A program made the translations under genes and the position numbers. From positions 1 to 43,542 of the forward strand of contig JAPLSY010000014.1 in the NCBI GenBank assembly GCA_026398415.1: a stretch of DNA of 43,542 nt. Direction: 5' to 3'. The number at the start of each line of letters is the position of its first letter. Positions within the stretch are counted from its first letter, which is position 1. The DNA is from Kiritimatiellota bacterium. GTDB lineage: Bacteria > Verrucomicrobiota > Kiritimatiellia > JAAZAB01. The notes under the pieces are model-generated. The model had not been told where the DNA came from. It searched no databases and was given only the letters and a program-made list of their open reading frames with translations. Below are positions 1 to 7,775 of this stretch, piece after piece.

Positions 1-542
1 CCCGCCGCCATACTGCCCAGCGATTCAACCGCATAGACGCGGCTGACCGCAAACGGCAATTGCCGTGCAGGCAAGCGCCGTGCGGCCAGCCGGCAGGCAC
101 AGGGAAACACAATCCCGATGATCAGACAGCCGGGCGCAAGGATGGCCGCCAGACTGGCGAGCATGGAAAAAAACGGCACGTATTCCCCGTAAGCCACGTG
201 GAGCGCGGTCCGGACGATACGGATCACCCAGACCTGGAGTGGCAATAGAAAGGCCGCCAGCGTCAGCAGAACCACCAACAGAACCCGCAGGCGCTCCTCC
301 GGCCAGCGCGCTACCAGGTAGGTTGCCAGGAGTGAGCCCGCGCCGATCAGCGCCAGCCAGGCGCTGAACACAGCGCCAATAGTGAGTTCGTTGCCGAAAA
401 AGACGACCAGGAACTCGCGTAAGAGCAGAATCTGCGCCAGGAGCGCATAGACCCCCATACAGGCCATGAGTGCCAGGAGTCGGCCGTAACCTATAGCGGC
501 CAACGGATTGTTATCGCGTTGCCAGCGCATGTTTGTATGCAT
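1..542 (-). CDS. Membrane part of a spermidine-synthase-like protein, cut by the left edge
   Basis: The minus strand is open from an ATG at 542 (or 530, MRWQRDN) to the window edge, giving about 180 residues without a stop. The product has several hydrophobic helices: LALMACMGVYALLAQILLLR, then a segment around FFGNELTIGAVFSAWLALIG, then LLVVLLTLAAFLLPL, then a pair near SMLASLAAILAPGCLIIGIV. The last visible residues, VSRVYAVESLGSMAAG, match the (V/A)YxxExLG(A/S)xxGG turn of fused membrane/spermidine-synthase proteins. In that family the aminopropyltransferase-like Rossmann domain follows the membrane part, so it would lie outside the window. Role as a polyamine enzyme is not proven. It is divergent from the dehydrogenase at 627, with 84 bases between them. 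Confidence 0.72.
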   Translation of the reverse strand, partial: MHTNMRWQRDNNPLAAIGYGRLLALMACMGVYALLAQILLLREFLVVFFGNELTIGAVFSAWLALIGAGSLLATYLVARWPEERLRVLLVVLLTLAAFLLPLQVWVIRIVRTALHVAYGEYVPFFSMLASLAAILAPGCLIIGIVFPCACRLAARRLPARQLPFAVSRVYAVESLGSMAA

Positions 543-555
543 ATCAAAAAAAGTA

Positions 556-583
556 TTGAAAAACAAATCAAAACCCCTATATT
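556..583 (+). promoter_or_regulatory. Candidate sigma-70 promoter for the dehydrogenase at 627
   Basis: TTGAAA at 556-561 and TATATT at 578-583 are separated by 16 bases in an AT-rich divergent gap. Predicted transcription start is near 590, leaving a leader of about 37 bases with GGAG at 613-616 before the ATG at 627. Only sequence match supports it. Confidence 0.5.
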
Positions 584-626
584 TACGATTCTTTTCATCA
601 CCTCATAAAATTGGAGCAGATTATTC

Positions 627-1697
627 ATGACCAAACGCGCAATACCCAAGAAATGCATTGTGGCCGCCCTGCTGGGGAACGGACACATCGGACTGATTGA
701 AGAAGCGATCCCGCCGATCAAGCCCGGCACGGTATTGGTCGAGGTACACAGTTCGTTGATCAGTCCGGGCACGGAACTGGGCGGTTGGCATCAGTTGCGT
801 CAGCAATTGACACAACCCAAGCTGGGCGCTAAACCGCAGCCGTTCGGCTATGCCAATGCCGGCGTCGTCTTGAAGATTGGCCCCGGGGTAATTGATCTCA
901 AGCCCGGCGACCGGGTCAGTTGCATGGGCGGCGGCTATGCCCGGCACACCAATTTTTGCGTTGTCCCACACAACCTGTGCGCCAGGATTCCGGACACCGT
1001 GACCTTCGACCAGGCTTCCTACGGGCATCTGGCGGCTACGGCTTTGCACGCCCTGCGACGGGCCCAGCCGGAATTCGGCGAATTTTTTGCGGTGGTCGGG
1101 TTGGGGATTGTCGGCCAGCTCACGGCCCGTCTCCTGGCCATGGCGGGAACTTACGTTATCGGCTGGGAAACGATTCCGCTCCGCACGAAAATAGCCCGCC
1201 AGAATGGGATTGCCGCAACCGTCTCACCGATCAAGGAAGATGCCGCGGCGGCGACCAACCGGTTCACCGGCGGGCACGGCTTGGATGGCGCCGTGTTTGC
1301 GTTTGGCGGTGACGGCACAAAAGCGATGGAACAGATGCACAACTGCATGAAATTATCGCCGGACACCCATCGCATGGGGCGCGTAGTCGTCGTGGGCGCC
1401 ACCCGGTTTCCATTACCCGGGCCGGTTTCCAACATGGATTATCGCGTAGCCGGCCGTACGGGGCCGGGATACCATGACGATCCATGGGAAGTCGGAGCGG
1501 ATTATCCGCCGGTATTCATGCGTTGGACCACCCGCACCAACTTGGCGCTCTGCATCCGCCTCATCAACGAGGGCCGGCTAAATGTGGATCGTCTTACGAC
1601 CCATCGCATCGGACTGAATTCCGTGGATGAGGGCATTCAAAAAGCCATCCGCGATCCGGACAAGGTCCTGGGCGTCGTGCTCACGATGAAGCATTGA
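627..1697 (+). CDS. Medium-chain dehydrogenase/reductase family oxidoreductase, probably zinc-independent
   Basis: This 356-residue protein has the GroES-like N-terminal half (PGTVLVEVHSSLISPGTELG, then KPGDRVSCMGGGYARH) and a Rossmann domain with VVGLGIVGQLTARLLAMAG near residues 155-173, as in NAD(P)-dependent MDR enzymes. The position where zinc alcohol dehydrogenases carry the catalytic Cys reads SSLISPGTE, so the catalytic zinc site seems absent, as in MDR oxidoreductases with an SLISxGTE motif. Substrate is unknown; sugar or polyol derivatives are typical for such relatives. GGAG lies 10 bases before the ATG. The stop is followed at once by a heptad repeat array. It appears monocistronic. 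Confidence 0.8.
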   Translation: MTKRAIPKKCIVAALLGNGHIGLIEEAIPPIKPGTVLVEVHSSLISPGTELGGWHQLRQQLTQPKLGAKPQPFGYANAGVVLKIGPGVIDLKPGDRVSCMGGGYARHTNFCVVPHNLCARIPDTVTFDQASYGHLAATALHALRRAQPEFGEFFAVVGLGIVGQLTARLLAMAGTYVIGWETIPLRTKIARQNGIAATVSPIKEDAAAATNRFTGGHGLDGAVFAFGGDGTKAMEQMHNCMKLSPDTHRMGRVVVVGATRFPLPGPVSNMDYRVAGRTGPGYHDDPWEVGADYPPVFMRWTTRTNLALCIRLINEGRLNVDRLTTHRIGLNSVDEGIQKAIRDPDKVLGVVLTMKH

Positions 1698-1700
1698 CCG

Positions 1701-1900
1701 GACGGACGACGGACGGCGGACGGCGGAAAACACGTTGAGCGTGGAACGTAAAGCAGAAATCAAAGAACTCCGAACGACCGGGCTACGCCGGAGCGCTTCG
1801 CCCAGGCGAGAGAACCAAGCACCAAGAACTGATCACTGATCACTAATTACTGATTTCTGACTACTGACCGCTGACTTCTGATCTATGACTTCCGATTGCG
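1701..1900. repeat. Composite heptad repeat array with a palindrome
   Basis: From 1701 the sequence runs in 7-base words: GACGGAC twice, then GGCGGAC and GGCGGAA. A second word family follows around 1729-1753 (CACGTTG, AGCGTGG, AACGTAA). A 30-base palindrome-like unit lies at 1781-1810. At 1831-1900 come ten heptads of the type GATCACT, GATTTCT, GACTACT, GACTTCT, with consensus GAYYNCT. The same modules, in a different order, recur at 41058-41204. The last 68 bases also encode the C-terminus of the 72-residue protein on the minus strand. Confidence 0.9.
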
Positions 1901-2051
1901 CATGGCTCAGGTGCCACCAGCGCGCGCTCAAGCCTAATAACAGCAAGCCGAGGATCACGGCGATGGCAAGCCGTTCGTTGGGCGTCAGGTAAAACCAGGC
2001 CCGCGGCAGATGTCGCCAGCCGCCACCGTCAGGTAACTCCGGTGTGTTCAT
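1833..2051 (-). CDS. Small single-helix membrane protein coupled to leuS, with a repeat-encoded tail
   Basis: The 72-residue product starts at an ATG that shares four bases with the leuS stop (ATGA at 2048-2051), so it is probably translated by reinitiation after leuS. Residues about 22-45 ([20 protein letters not shown]) form one membrane helix with the N-terminus likely inside. Residues from about 51 on ([20 protein letters not shown]) are read straight from the GAYYNCT heptad array, and the stop lies in it. The N-terminal half resembles the membrane anchor of ComEA-like helix-hairpin-helix proteins. This could be such a gene cut short by the repeat, but that is a guess. Real translation is plausible because of the coupling. 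Confidence 0.55.
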   Translation of the reverse strand: MNTPELPDGGGWRHLPRAWFYLTPNERLAIAVILGLLLLGLSARWWHLSHAQSEVIDQKSAVSSQKSVISDQ

Positions 2052-4627
2052 GGCCGATAGACGATATTGACCAGCTTGTCCGGGACGACCACGATCTTGA
2101 CCACCTGTTCGCGCTTAACCACCTTGGCAATCTGCGGTTGAGCCAGCGCCATGTCCTCCAGGCTTTTACGGTCGGACCCGGCCGGCGCCATCATCGTGCC
2201 ACGGAACTTGCCGTTAAGCTGGAGCGCGATTTCCACACGGTCGCGCGCCAGCGCGGCAGGATCGGCCACGGGCCAGGCAGCCTGCAGGACACCGGGTGCG
2301 TGACCAAGTTCCACCCATAACTCTTCGGCAATATGCGGGGCCAGGGGCGAAAGCAGGAGGATGATCGTATCAATCGCATGGCGGAGGACAGCCTGCCCGA
2401 GCTCGGCCAGGGACGCCGGAGGACAGACGCCAGACGACAGTGGGCAGAAGCGCTCCACCTCGTTCATCAGTTCCATGATCTGGGCAACGACCGTATTGAA
2501 ATGGAAAGCGCCATCCAGCCCGCTGGTGACGACCCGGATGGTTTCATGGGCCTTACGGTAGAGATTGCGCTCCTGGACGTTCATAGCCGCCAACTCCGGC
2601 AAATGCGTTGCGGCCATTTGCAGGACGTCGTGTCGCTCATAGACAAAGCGCCAGAGCCGCTTGAGGAACCGGAACGCCCCCTCGATGCCCTGGTCGCTCC
2701 ATTCGGCATCCTTCTCCGGCGGTCCGATAAAGAGCGTATAGAGCCGCACCGTGTCGGCGCCGTAATCGCGGATCAACTCGTCCGGGCTCACCACGTTGCC
2801 CTTGGATTTGGACATCTTGTAAAGCTGTCCGTCCTTCTCGCTGCGCTTGCAGATCATGCCCTGCGTGAACAGGTTGGCAAAGGGCTCGTCGAAACCCACC
2901 AAACCCATGTCGAAGAGCGCCTTGGTGAAAAACCGCGCGTACATAAGATGCAGAATGGCGTGCTCGATGCCGCCGATATACTGATCCACCGGCAGCCACC
3001 GATTGCAGACTTCGGTCTGGATGGCCTGATGGTCGTCGCGCGCGGAAAGATAGCGCAGGTAATACCAACTCGAATCCACGAACGTGTCCATCGTGTCGCT
3101 TTCGCGCTGGGCGGGAGCGCCGCACTTCGGGCAGGTCGTGTTCATGAAGTTCGGATCGCGCTTCAGAGGCGATTCGCCCGTCGGCTTGAACTCCACGGTA
3201 TCCGGCAGGAGCACCGGCAGATCCTTTTCCGGCACCGGCACGATGCCACAGGTCTTGCAATAAACGACCGGGATCGGCGCGCCCCAATAGCGCTGGCGGC
3301 TGATCAGCCAGTCGCGCAGGCGGTAGGTCACCAAAGCGCGCCCGAACTTTTTCTCCTCGGCATAAACCGTCATCCGCGCCCGCGCCTGGTCGCCGGGCAA
3401 ACCGGTAAATTGGCCGGAATTTGCCGTGACGCCGTCCTCGGCGTAAGCATCCGCCATGGTTTCCAAACGGAGCGTCTGCTCCGCGTTTTGGATGGAAAGT
3501 TTTATGGGCAGGCCGTATTTTTTGGCAAAGGCCCAATCGCGCGTGTCATGCGCCGGCACGGCCATCACCGCGCCCGCGCCATAACTCATAATGACGTAAT
3601 CGCCGACCCACAGCGGAATTTTTTCGCCGGTATAGGGATTGATCACGAATCGCCCCGTGAACACGCCGTTTTTATCCAAGGTATTGCCCGCGCGGTCAAC
3701 GGCGGTAACCTTGACCGCCTTGGCGGTAAACTGCGTGACCGCCACTTCTTCCGGAAGGCCTTTCACCAGTGCCGGCAACTCGGGATATTCCGGGGCCAGA
3801 ACCATGTAGGTGCATCCGAAGATCGTGTCCACCCGCGTCGTAAAACAGGCAATACTGGCGGGCTTGCCCTCCATAGCTTTAGCGACGGAGGGGTCTTTCT
3901 TGCCATCGCGGCGCGGCACTAACGGGAACTCGATCCGTGCGCCTTCACTGCGTCCGATCCAGTTCTGTTGCATCAGCTTGACCCGTTCCGGCCAGCCGGT
4001 CAGCTTGGCCAGATCGTCCAACAGGCGCTGGGCATAGTCGGTAATCTTGAAAAACCACTGCTCGAGGCGCTTCTCCTGCACCGGCGAATCACAACGCCAG
4101 CATTTGCCGTCAATCACCTGCTCGTTGGCCAGCACGGCTACGCAGGATGGGCACCAGTTGACCGGTGCAAATGCCTTGTAGGCCAATCCGCGCTTGAAAA
4201 ACTGCAGAAACAGCCACTGCGTCCAGCGGTAATAGTCCGGCAGGCAGGCGGTCACCTCACGGTCCCAGTCATAACAACATCCCCAGGCGTTCAACTGCCG
4301 CTTCATGGTGGCGATATTGGCAAGCGTCGTAATCCGGGGATGGGTCCCGGTTTTGATGGCGGCATTTTCGGCCGGCAGGCCAAAGGCATCCCAGCCCATC
4401 GGCGTCAACACGTTGAACCCGCGCATTTTCTTGTAACGGACCACGGCATCGCCAATGATATAATTGCGTCCATGCCCCACGTGCAGGGCGGCCGACGGAT
4501 ACGGGAACATCATCAGGCAATAATATTTCTTGTCGGTTTTGTCCAAGTCCGCCTTGAACAGGCCCCGGTCGCGCCAGTAGGCCTGCCACTTCGGCTCAAT
4601 TTCATCGAACGGATATTTTTCTTTCAT
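2048..4627 (-). CDS. leuS: Leucyl-tRNA synthetase
   Basis: Class I aminoacyl-tRNA synthetase that charges tRNA-Leu in the cytoplasm. The start at 4627 gives [15 protein letters not shown] (859 residues) and has AAGGACT 4 bases upstream; an in-frame ATG 16 codons earlier has no such site. The HIGH motif is HVGH at residues 49-52, KMSKS is near residue 603, a CPSC/CWRC zinc knuckle lies near residue 165, and the editing domain has TTRVDTIFG. The length is normal for bacterial LeuRS. Two stretches look foreign: [11 protein letters not shown] near residue 245, encoded by a palindrome just before the editing domain, and [18 protein letters not shown] near 725-745, encoded by a heptad array plus a second palindrome. 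Both are in frame, so the enzyme is probably functional. Confidence 0.96.
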   Translation of the reverse strand: MKEKYPFDEIEPKWQAYWRDRGLFKADLDKTDKKYYCLMMFPYPSAALHVGHGRNYIIGDAVVRYKKMRGFNVLTPMGWDAFGLPAENAAIKTGTHPRITTLANIATMKRQLNAWGCCYDWDREVTACLPDYYRWTQWLFLQFFKRGLAYKAFAPVNWCPSCVAVLANEQVIDGKCWRCDSPVQEKRLEQWFFKITDYAQRLLDDLAKLTGWPERVKLMQQNWIGRSEGARIEFPLVPRRDGKKDPSVAKAMEGKPASIACFTTRVDTIFGCTYMVLAPEYPELPALVKGLPEEVAVTQFTAKAVKVTAVDRAGNTLDKNGVFTGRFVINPYTGEKIPLWVGDYVIMSYGAGAVMAVPAHDTRDWAFAKKYGLPIKLSIQNAEQTLRLETMADAYAEDGVTANSGQFTGLPGDQARARMTVYAEEKKFGRALVTYRLRDWLISRQRYWGAPIPVVYCKTCGIVPVPEKDLPVLLPDTVEFKPTGESPLKRDPNFMNTTCPKCGAPAQRESDTMDTFVDSSWYYLRYLSARDDHQAIQTEVCNRWLPVDQYIGGIEHAILHLMYARFFTKALFDMGLVGFDEPFANLFTQGMICKRSEKDGQLYKMSKSKGNVVSPDELIRDYGADTVRLYTLFIGPPEKDAEWSDQGIEGAFRFLKRLWRFVYERHDVLQMAATHLPELAAMNVQERNLYRKAHETIRVVTSGLDGAFHFNTVVAQIMELMNEVERFCPLSSGVCPPASLAELGQAVLRHAIDTIILLLSPLAPHIAEELWVELGHAPGVLQAAWPVADPAALARDRVEIALQLNGKFRGTMMAPAGSDRKSLEDMALAQPQIAKVVKREQVVKIVVVPDKLVNIVYRP
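2391..2451. repeat. Palindrome plus heptad array inside leuS
   Basis: Positions 2391-2412 hold a 22-base near-perfect palindrome centred on GAGCTC. The same 22 bases occur, inverted, at 40437-40458. It is followed by heptads CGGAGGA, CAGACGC, CAGACGA, CAGTGGG and CAGAAGC (2417-2451), the same word family as at the ends of holB and znuA. The stretch is translated within LeuRS. Confidence 0.85.
3867..3893. repeat. Palindromic repeat unit inside leuS
   Basis: A 27-base inverted repeat runs CCCTCC-ATAGC-TTTAGC-GACGGAGGG. It is of the same build as the units at 4912-4940 (TCCTCCGTAGC to GCGAAGGAGGA) and 14282-14310. Read on the minus strand it encodes [11 protein letters not shown] between [14 protein letters not shown] and [10 protein letters not shown], directly before the LeuRS editing-site motif. 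Confidence 0.75.
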
Positions 4628-4911
4628 AGCCAGTCCTTGTCGCCTGCGCCGCAAAAATTCATTGGGAACGAGCAATACTATAATTAAAACCGCTCCAATT
4701 GCATTAATAAAATGACAAGGATCGGCTGATATGGTATTTAGTGACTACTCAGGTAATAGCGGGTGTAGCCCGCGTTGAATCGTTCCATTAAAATATTGCA
4801 TACTTTTACGGAAAAGACGCGCGCAGGTTAAATGCCGCATCGGAGACCCAGTCCAACTGTGGCAATTGGGCGGCATGTAGGCGCAGGGCGAATTTCGCTT
4901 CCCGCGGCTTG

Positions 4912-4940
4912 TCCTCCGTAGCTCTTCGAGCGAAGGAGGA
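4912..4940. repeat. Palindromic repeat unit, CTCCGTAGC/GCGAAGGAG type
   Basis: TCCTCCGTAGC and GCGAAGGAGGA form imperfect arms around TCTTCGA. It belongs with the units at 3867, 5058, 14282 and 15490, which share the GTAGC/GCGAAG core. Confidence 0.7.
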
Positions 4941-5057
4941 AGCGGGATTTGAAAAAACAAGGCAAGTCTGGTTCAGATGCGCCGGCACCACGCGAAGCGC
5001 TATACCCGTGTATGCGCAAGCGCGGCAACGGCGCAGATGAGCCGGAATCGCCGCCGT

Positions 5058-5086
5058 GCCCCGCCGAAGCGGCTTCGCGTAGGGGG
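5058..5086. repeat. Palindromic repeat unit, CCGAAGC/GCTTCGCG type
   Basis: CCCCGCCGAAGC pairs with GCTTCGCGTAGGGG with almost no loop. It is another member of the same palindrome class and lies inside the block bracketed by 4888-4897 and 5104-5113. Confidence 0.65.
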
Positions 5087-5215
5087 GAGCAGTCTTTTTC
5101 AAACGAAATTCGCACTGCTATTAACAGTGACCGGCGACAAGAGGAATCTGGCTGCGGCTATACGTTGCCTTAGAGAACTTGTCGTTTAATCAGTAATCAA
5201 ACCAACAAGGTACTC

Positions 5216-6451
5216 ATGCGCATTAATCCTTTCCCGGCCTGGCGGCCGGTCGAATCGGCGGCGCCCCAGGTAGCCAGCGTGCCCTATGATGTAGTGGACC
5301 GCGCCGAGGCCGCCGCCCTGGCCCGCAACCAGCCGCTCAGTTTCCTGCATGTCACCCGTTCCGAAATCGATCTGCCCGAAGCCACCCCACCCTATGCCGA
5401 TGCCGTATATGCCAAAGCCCTGTTAAATTTTTCGGCGCTGAAGCAAAACGGCACGCTGATTCAGGACCGCGAGCCTTCGCTCTATATCTACCGCCAGGTG
5501 CGGGAAGGTCATGCTCAGCAGGGGATTGTGGCCGCCTGTCATGCTGACGACTATGCGACAGACCGGATCAAAAAACATGAGAAAACGCGGCAGGACAAGG
5601 AAGACGACCGGTGCCGGCACATCCTGGAACTACGCGCGCACACCGGCCTCGTGTTCCTGACCTATCGCAGCGAATCATCCGTGGATGCACTCGTTCAAGT
5701 CACGGAGGCCCAAACGCCGCTTTATGATTTCACGGCGACGGACGGCATTCGCCATACCGTCTGGCGCGTGAGCAATAGCTCAAAATTAGCCAAAGCGTTT
5801 GAGCGGGTGCCTTGCGTCTATATTGCCGATGGGCACCATCGCGCGGCAGCCGCGATGCGCGTGGCCGAGCGCATGCGCGCCGCCAACCCAAGGCACACCG
5901 GCCAGGAAGACTACAACTGGTTTCCAGCCGTGTTGTTCCCCGCCAGCCAGCTCAAGATCCTGCCCTATAACCGCTGCGTGCGGGATTTGAATGGATTGAC
6001 GGAAGCTGCCTTTCTGGAAACCGTGCGCCGGCAGTTCCAGTTGGTGGCAAATGCCTGCCCGGTCCCAACGGGGACTACGATCCCACCGGGAAAAACGCAC
6101 GCCGCCATGTTCCTGGGCGGACGTTGGTATGGAATGAGTTGGACGCCCGATCCGAAGGCCAACCCGGTAGCCGCGCTGGACGTCAGCGTTTTGCAAAACA
6201 ATTTATTGGCCCCCATCCTGGGAATCGCGGACCCGCGCACGGACAAGCGGATTGAATTTGTCGGCGGCATTCGCGGCACGCAGGAACTGGAACAGCGCGT
6301 CAAGACCGGCCGGGCCGCCGTGGCCTTTTCCATGGCCCCTACGACCGTTGACCAATTGATGACGATTGCCGATGCGGGTCAATGCATGCCGCCCAAGAGT
6401 ACCTGGTTTGAGCCCAAACTCCGCGACGGGCTATTGGTGCATACCTTTTGA
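5216..6451 (+). CDS. DUF1015 family protein
   Basis: A 411-residue member of DUF1015, a widespread family without an agreed function. Recognised from the N-terminal FPAWRP with VASVPYDVVDRAEA, from ILELRAHTGLVFLTYR, and from VPCVYIADGHHRAAAAMRVAERM, the conserved ADGHHR signature. No membrane segment is seen. AAGG lies 5 bases before the ATG. In many genomes DUF1015 genes sit beside serine biosynthesis genes, but none is visible here. The TGA stop is the first part of a heptad array (GAATTTT, GATTTCC, GATTGCT), so the natural C-terminus could have been moved by the repeat. Confidence 0.88.
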   Translation: MRINPFPAWRPVESAAPQVASVPYDVVDRAEAAALARNQPLSFLHVTRSEIDLPEATPPYADAVYAKALLNFSALKQNGTLIQDREPSLYIYRQVREGHAQQGIVAACHADDYATDRIKKHEKTRQDKEDDRCRHILELRAHTGLVFLTYRSESSVDALVQVTEAQTPLYDFTATDGIRHTVWRVSNSSKLAKAFERVPCVYIADGHHRAAAAMRVAERMRAANPRHTGQEDYNWFPAVLFPASQLKILPYNRCVRDLNGLTEAAFLETVRRQFQLVANACPVPTGTTIPPGKTHAAMFLGGRWYGMSWTPDPKANPVAALDVSVLQNNLLAPILGIADPRTDKRIEFVGGIRGTQELEQRVKTGRAAVAFSMAPTTVDQLMTIADAGQCMPPKSTWFEPKLRDGLLVHTF

Positions 6452-6705
6452 ATTTTCGATTTCCGATTGCTGATTTTTGATTTCCCGATTTTACAAATGC
6501 CGGCCAATACGCCAATTCTTCAACCTGCTATCTCCACGCTCCGCCTTCCATAGTCCGATTTTTCATTCGGCGTTCGGCGTTCAAAGTCGGGCGTTGGGCG
6601 TTTGCTTCCGTCTGTCCGTCTTCCGTTTTCCGTCTTCTTCCGTACTGGCATCCGGCGTCCGTCGTCTGGCGTCCTCTTCAGGCTGTCCTCCGTCCTCACA
6701 CTTCA
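6450..6705. repeat. Longest heptad repeat array in the window
   Basis: The array starts with GAYTTCY words at 6450-6485 (GATTTCC, GATTGCT, GATTTTT). It continues with CGGCGTT, GGGCGTT and TTGGGCG words near 6566-6600, and then about fifteen GTCYTCC/CGTCTTC/GTCCGTC words to 6705, all in one 7-base phase. It fills the gap between two convergent genes and runs into the last codons of amaP. Words drift gradually, so neighbours resemble each other more than distant ones. Confidence 0.9.
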
Positions 6706-7256
6706 GACTGCCAGTCGGTGCGGTCAGCAGGGCGGCCGGGAGCCGGCTTTTCGGCGGTGACAATGGAACTCACATTCACCTTGACGGTGTGAATTTCCGC
6801 AATGCCGAGATTTTCGCGCATACTTTCCCGAACCCTCTGCTGAAGGATCTGCGACAACTGCTGGACCTTGGTTCCGGCCTTGACGCTCACGTCCAGGCGC
6901 ACCTCGACGCGCCCATCGCGCGAGGCGGCCACATCGGCGCGCAATCGGATGATACCCGCAAATTCGTCCGCCAGCTTAGCGAGAAAATCATTGATCGCCT
7001 TCACGCTGATGCTGATCGCCCCGCCCTCGTTTTCAAACGTGAGGAAGCGTTCCTCCTTCACCGGGATGGCCGTCAGCCAGTACAGGAGCACGAGGAAAAC
7101 GGCGGAAATCCCCACCAGGAACTGACCCAGCTTGTCATTGATCAGGAAATCACCCACGGGCGTGTGCAACGCGACAACGTTGGCCAGCAGCAGAATGCCG
7201 AGAATCAGCAGTCCCACCGAAAGCACAAACTTGATCAGACCATGCAACATATTCAT
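6696..7256 (-). CDS. amaP: AmaP-like membrane anchor of the Asp23 family
   Basis: This 186-residue protein has two N-terminal membrane helices (about residues 8-28 and 46-64), then a soluble domain with DFLAKLADEFAGIIRLRADVAASRDGR and LRVxxDV-like strands typical of alkaline shock response membrane anchor proteins (DUF322/Asp23-like fold). In Gram-positive bacteria AmaP holds Asp23 at the membrane and the pair is linked to envelope stress. It follows the Asp23-family gene on the same strand by 61 bases, which supports the pairing. The last residues (DWQSEV) and stop lie in the heptad array at 6450-6705. Confidence 0.8.
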   Translation of the reverse strand: MNMLHGLIKFVLSVGLLILGILLLANVVALHTPVGDFLINDKLGQFLVGISAVFLVLLYWLTAIPVKEERFLTFENEGGAISISVKAINDFLAKLADEFAGIIRLRADVAASRDGRVEVRLDVSVKAGTKVQQLSQILQQRVRESMRENLGIAEIHTVKVNVSSIVTAEKPAPGRPADRTDWQSEV

Positions 7257-7317
7257 ATTGCCCGCCCTCCGTTACATTGTTTAGACAAGACACAGGACAT
7301 TTTTATTTAGCAGAAAA

Positions 7318-7758
7318 TTACACGCGGGCCGGCTCCGGCAGTTTGACGCCTTGCACGATCACGTTGATCAGGCCGATTTTCTTGCCGGTCATATCCTCGA
7401 TTGCCTTGCGCACATCGTTCTGAATACGCCAGGCAACTTGGGGAATGCGGACGCCGAAGGCGATCACAATGTGGAGATCCAGATTTACTTTCTGGTCTTC
7501 CATGTCCACCTTGATGCCGCGGTCAAACGATGACTTGCCCACCATGCTGGCCAGCCCATCGGCGAACGAACCGCTCATTTCGACGACCCCGGGAACCTTT
7601 AGGGCCGCCAGACGGGCAATCGCGGCAATCACGCTGTTGTGAACGCGGATCGCGCCCAGTTCGGTTCCATCCTCACCATGCTCATCCGAGGCATCCTGGT
7701 CGACAGTGACTGCTCCACCTCCGTTATTTGCCGCAGGCATCCGTTTTTTAGCTTCCAT
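7318..7758 (-). CDS. Asp23/Gls24 family envelope stress protein
   Basis: The start at 7758 (MEAKKRMPA, 146 residues) is chosen because AGGAGGAT lies 5 bases upstream; an earlier ATG at 7779 overlaps the accC stop but lacks such a site. The Asp23 domain covers most of the protein: GAIRVHNSVIAAIARLAALKVPGVVEM, then VNLDLHIVIAFGVRIPQVAWRIQNDVRKAIEDMTG, ending INVIVQGVKL. The N-terminus is acidic and low in complexity. It lies directly downstream of accC. Its role is probably envelope homeostasis with AmaP; the link with fatty-acid synthesis genes is frequent in bacteria outside Firmicutes but its meaning is not settled. Confidence 0.87.
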   Translation of the reverse strand: MEAKKRMPAANNGGGAVTVDQDASDEHGEDGTELGAIRVHNSVIAAIARLAALKVPGVVEMSGSFADGLASMVGKSSFDRGIKVDMEDQKVNLDLHIVIAFGVRIPQVAWRIQNDVRKAIEDMTGKKIGLINVIVQGVKLPEPARV

Positions 7759-7775
7759 GGCTATCCTCCTATGCA

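Larger units (their letters stand above)
4628..5215. other. 588-base non-coding region rich in palindromes
   Basis: No convincing gene. The short reading frames here have no known motif and differ in every frame; the longest, 98 codons on the minus strand (4806-5102), is mostly repeat-derived. The part next to leuS is AT-rich and should hold its promoter. A 10-base inverted repeat, GCGAATTTCG at 4888-4897 and CGAAATTCGC at 5104-5113, brackets a 226-base block that contains palindromes at 4912-4940 and 5058-5086. This resembles a small mobile cassette without a protein, but target duplication was not found. A small hairpin GCGGGTGTAGCCCGC is at 4758-4772. Confidence 0.6.

Noticed and set aside
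2333..3922. 529-codon plus-strand frame
   Set aside because: It lies antisense to leuS, has no family motif, and is a high-GC shadow of the real gene.
4806..5102. 98-codon minus-strand gene in the leuS-DUF1015 gap
   Set aside because: Much of it is encoded by palindromes, it has no motif and no good ribosome site, and it matches nothing I recognise.
6450..6705. CRISPR array
   Set aside because: Units are 7 bases, degenerate, with no constant repeat and no spacers; no cas genes nearby.
6477..7310. 277-codon plus-strand frame
   Set aside because: Its first part is the heptad array and the rest is antisense to amaP.
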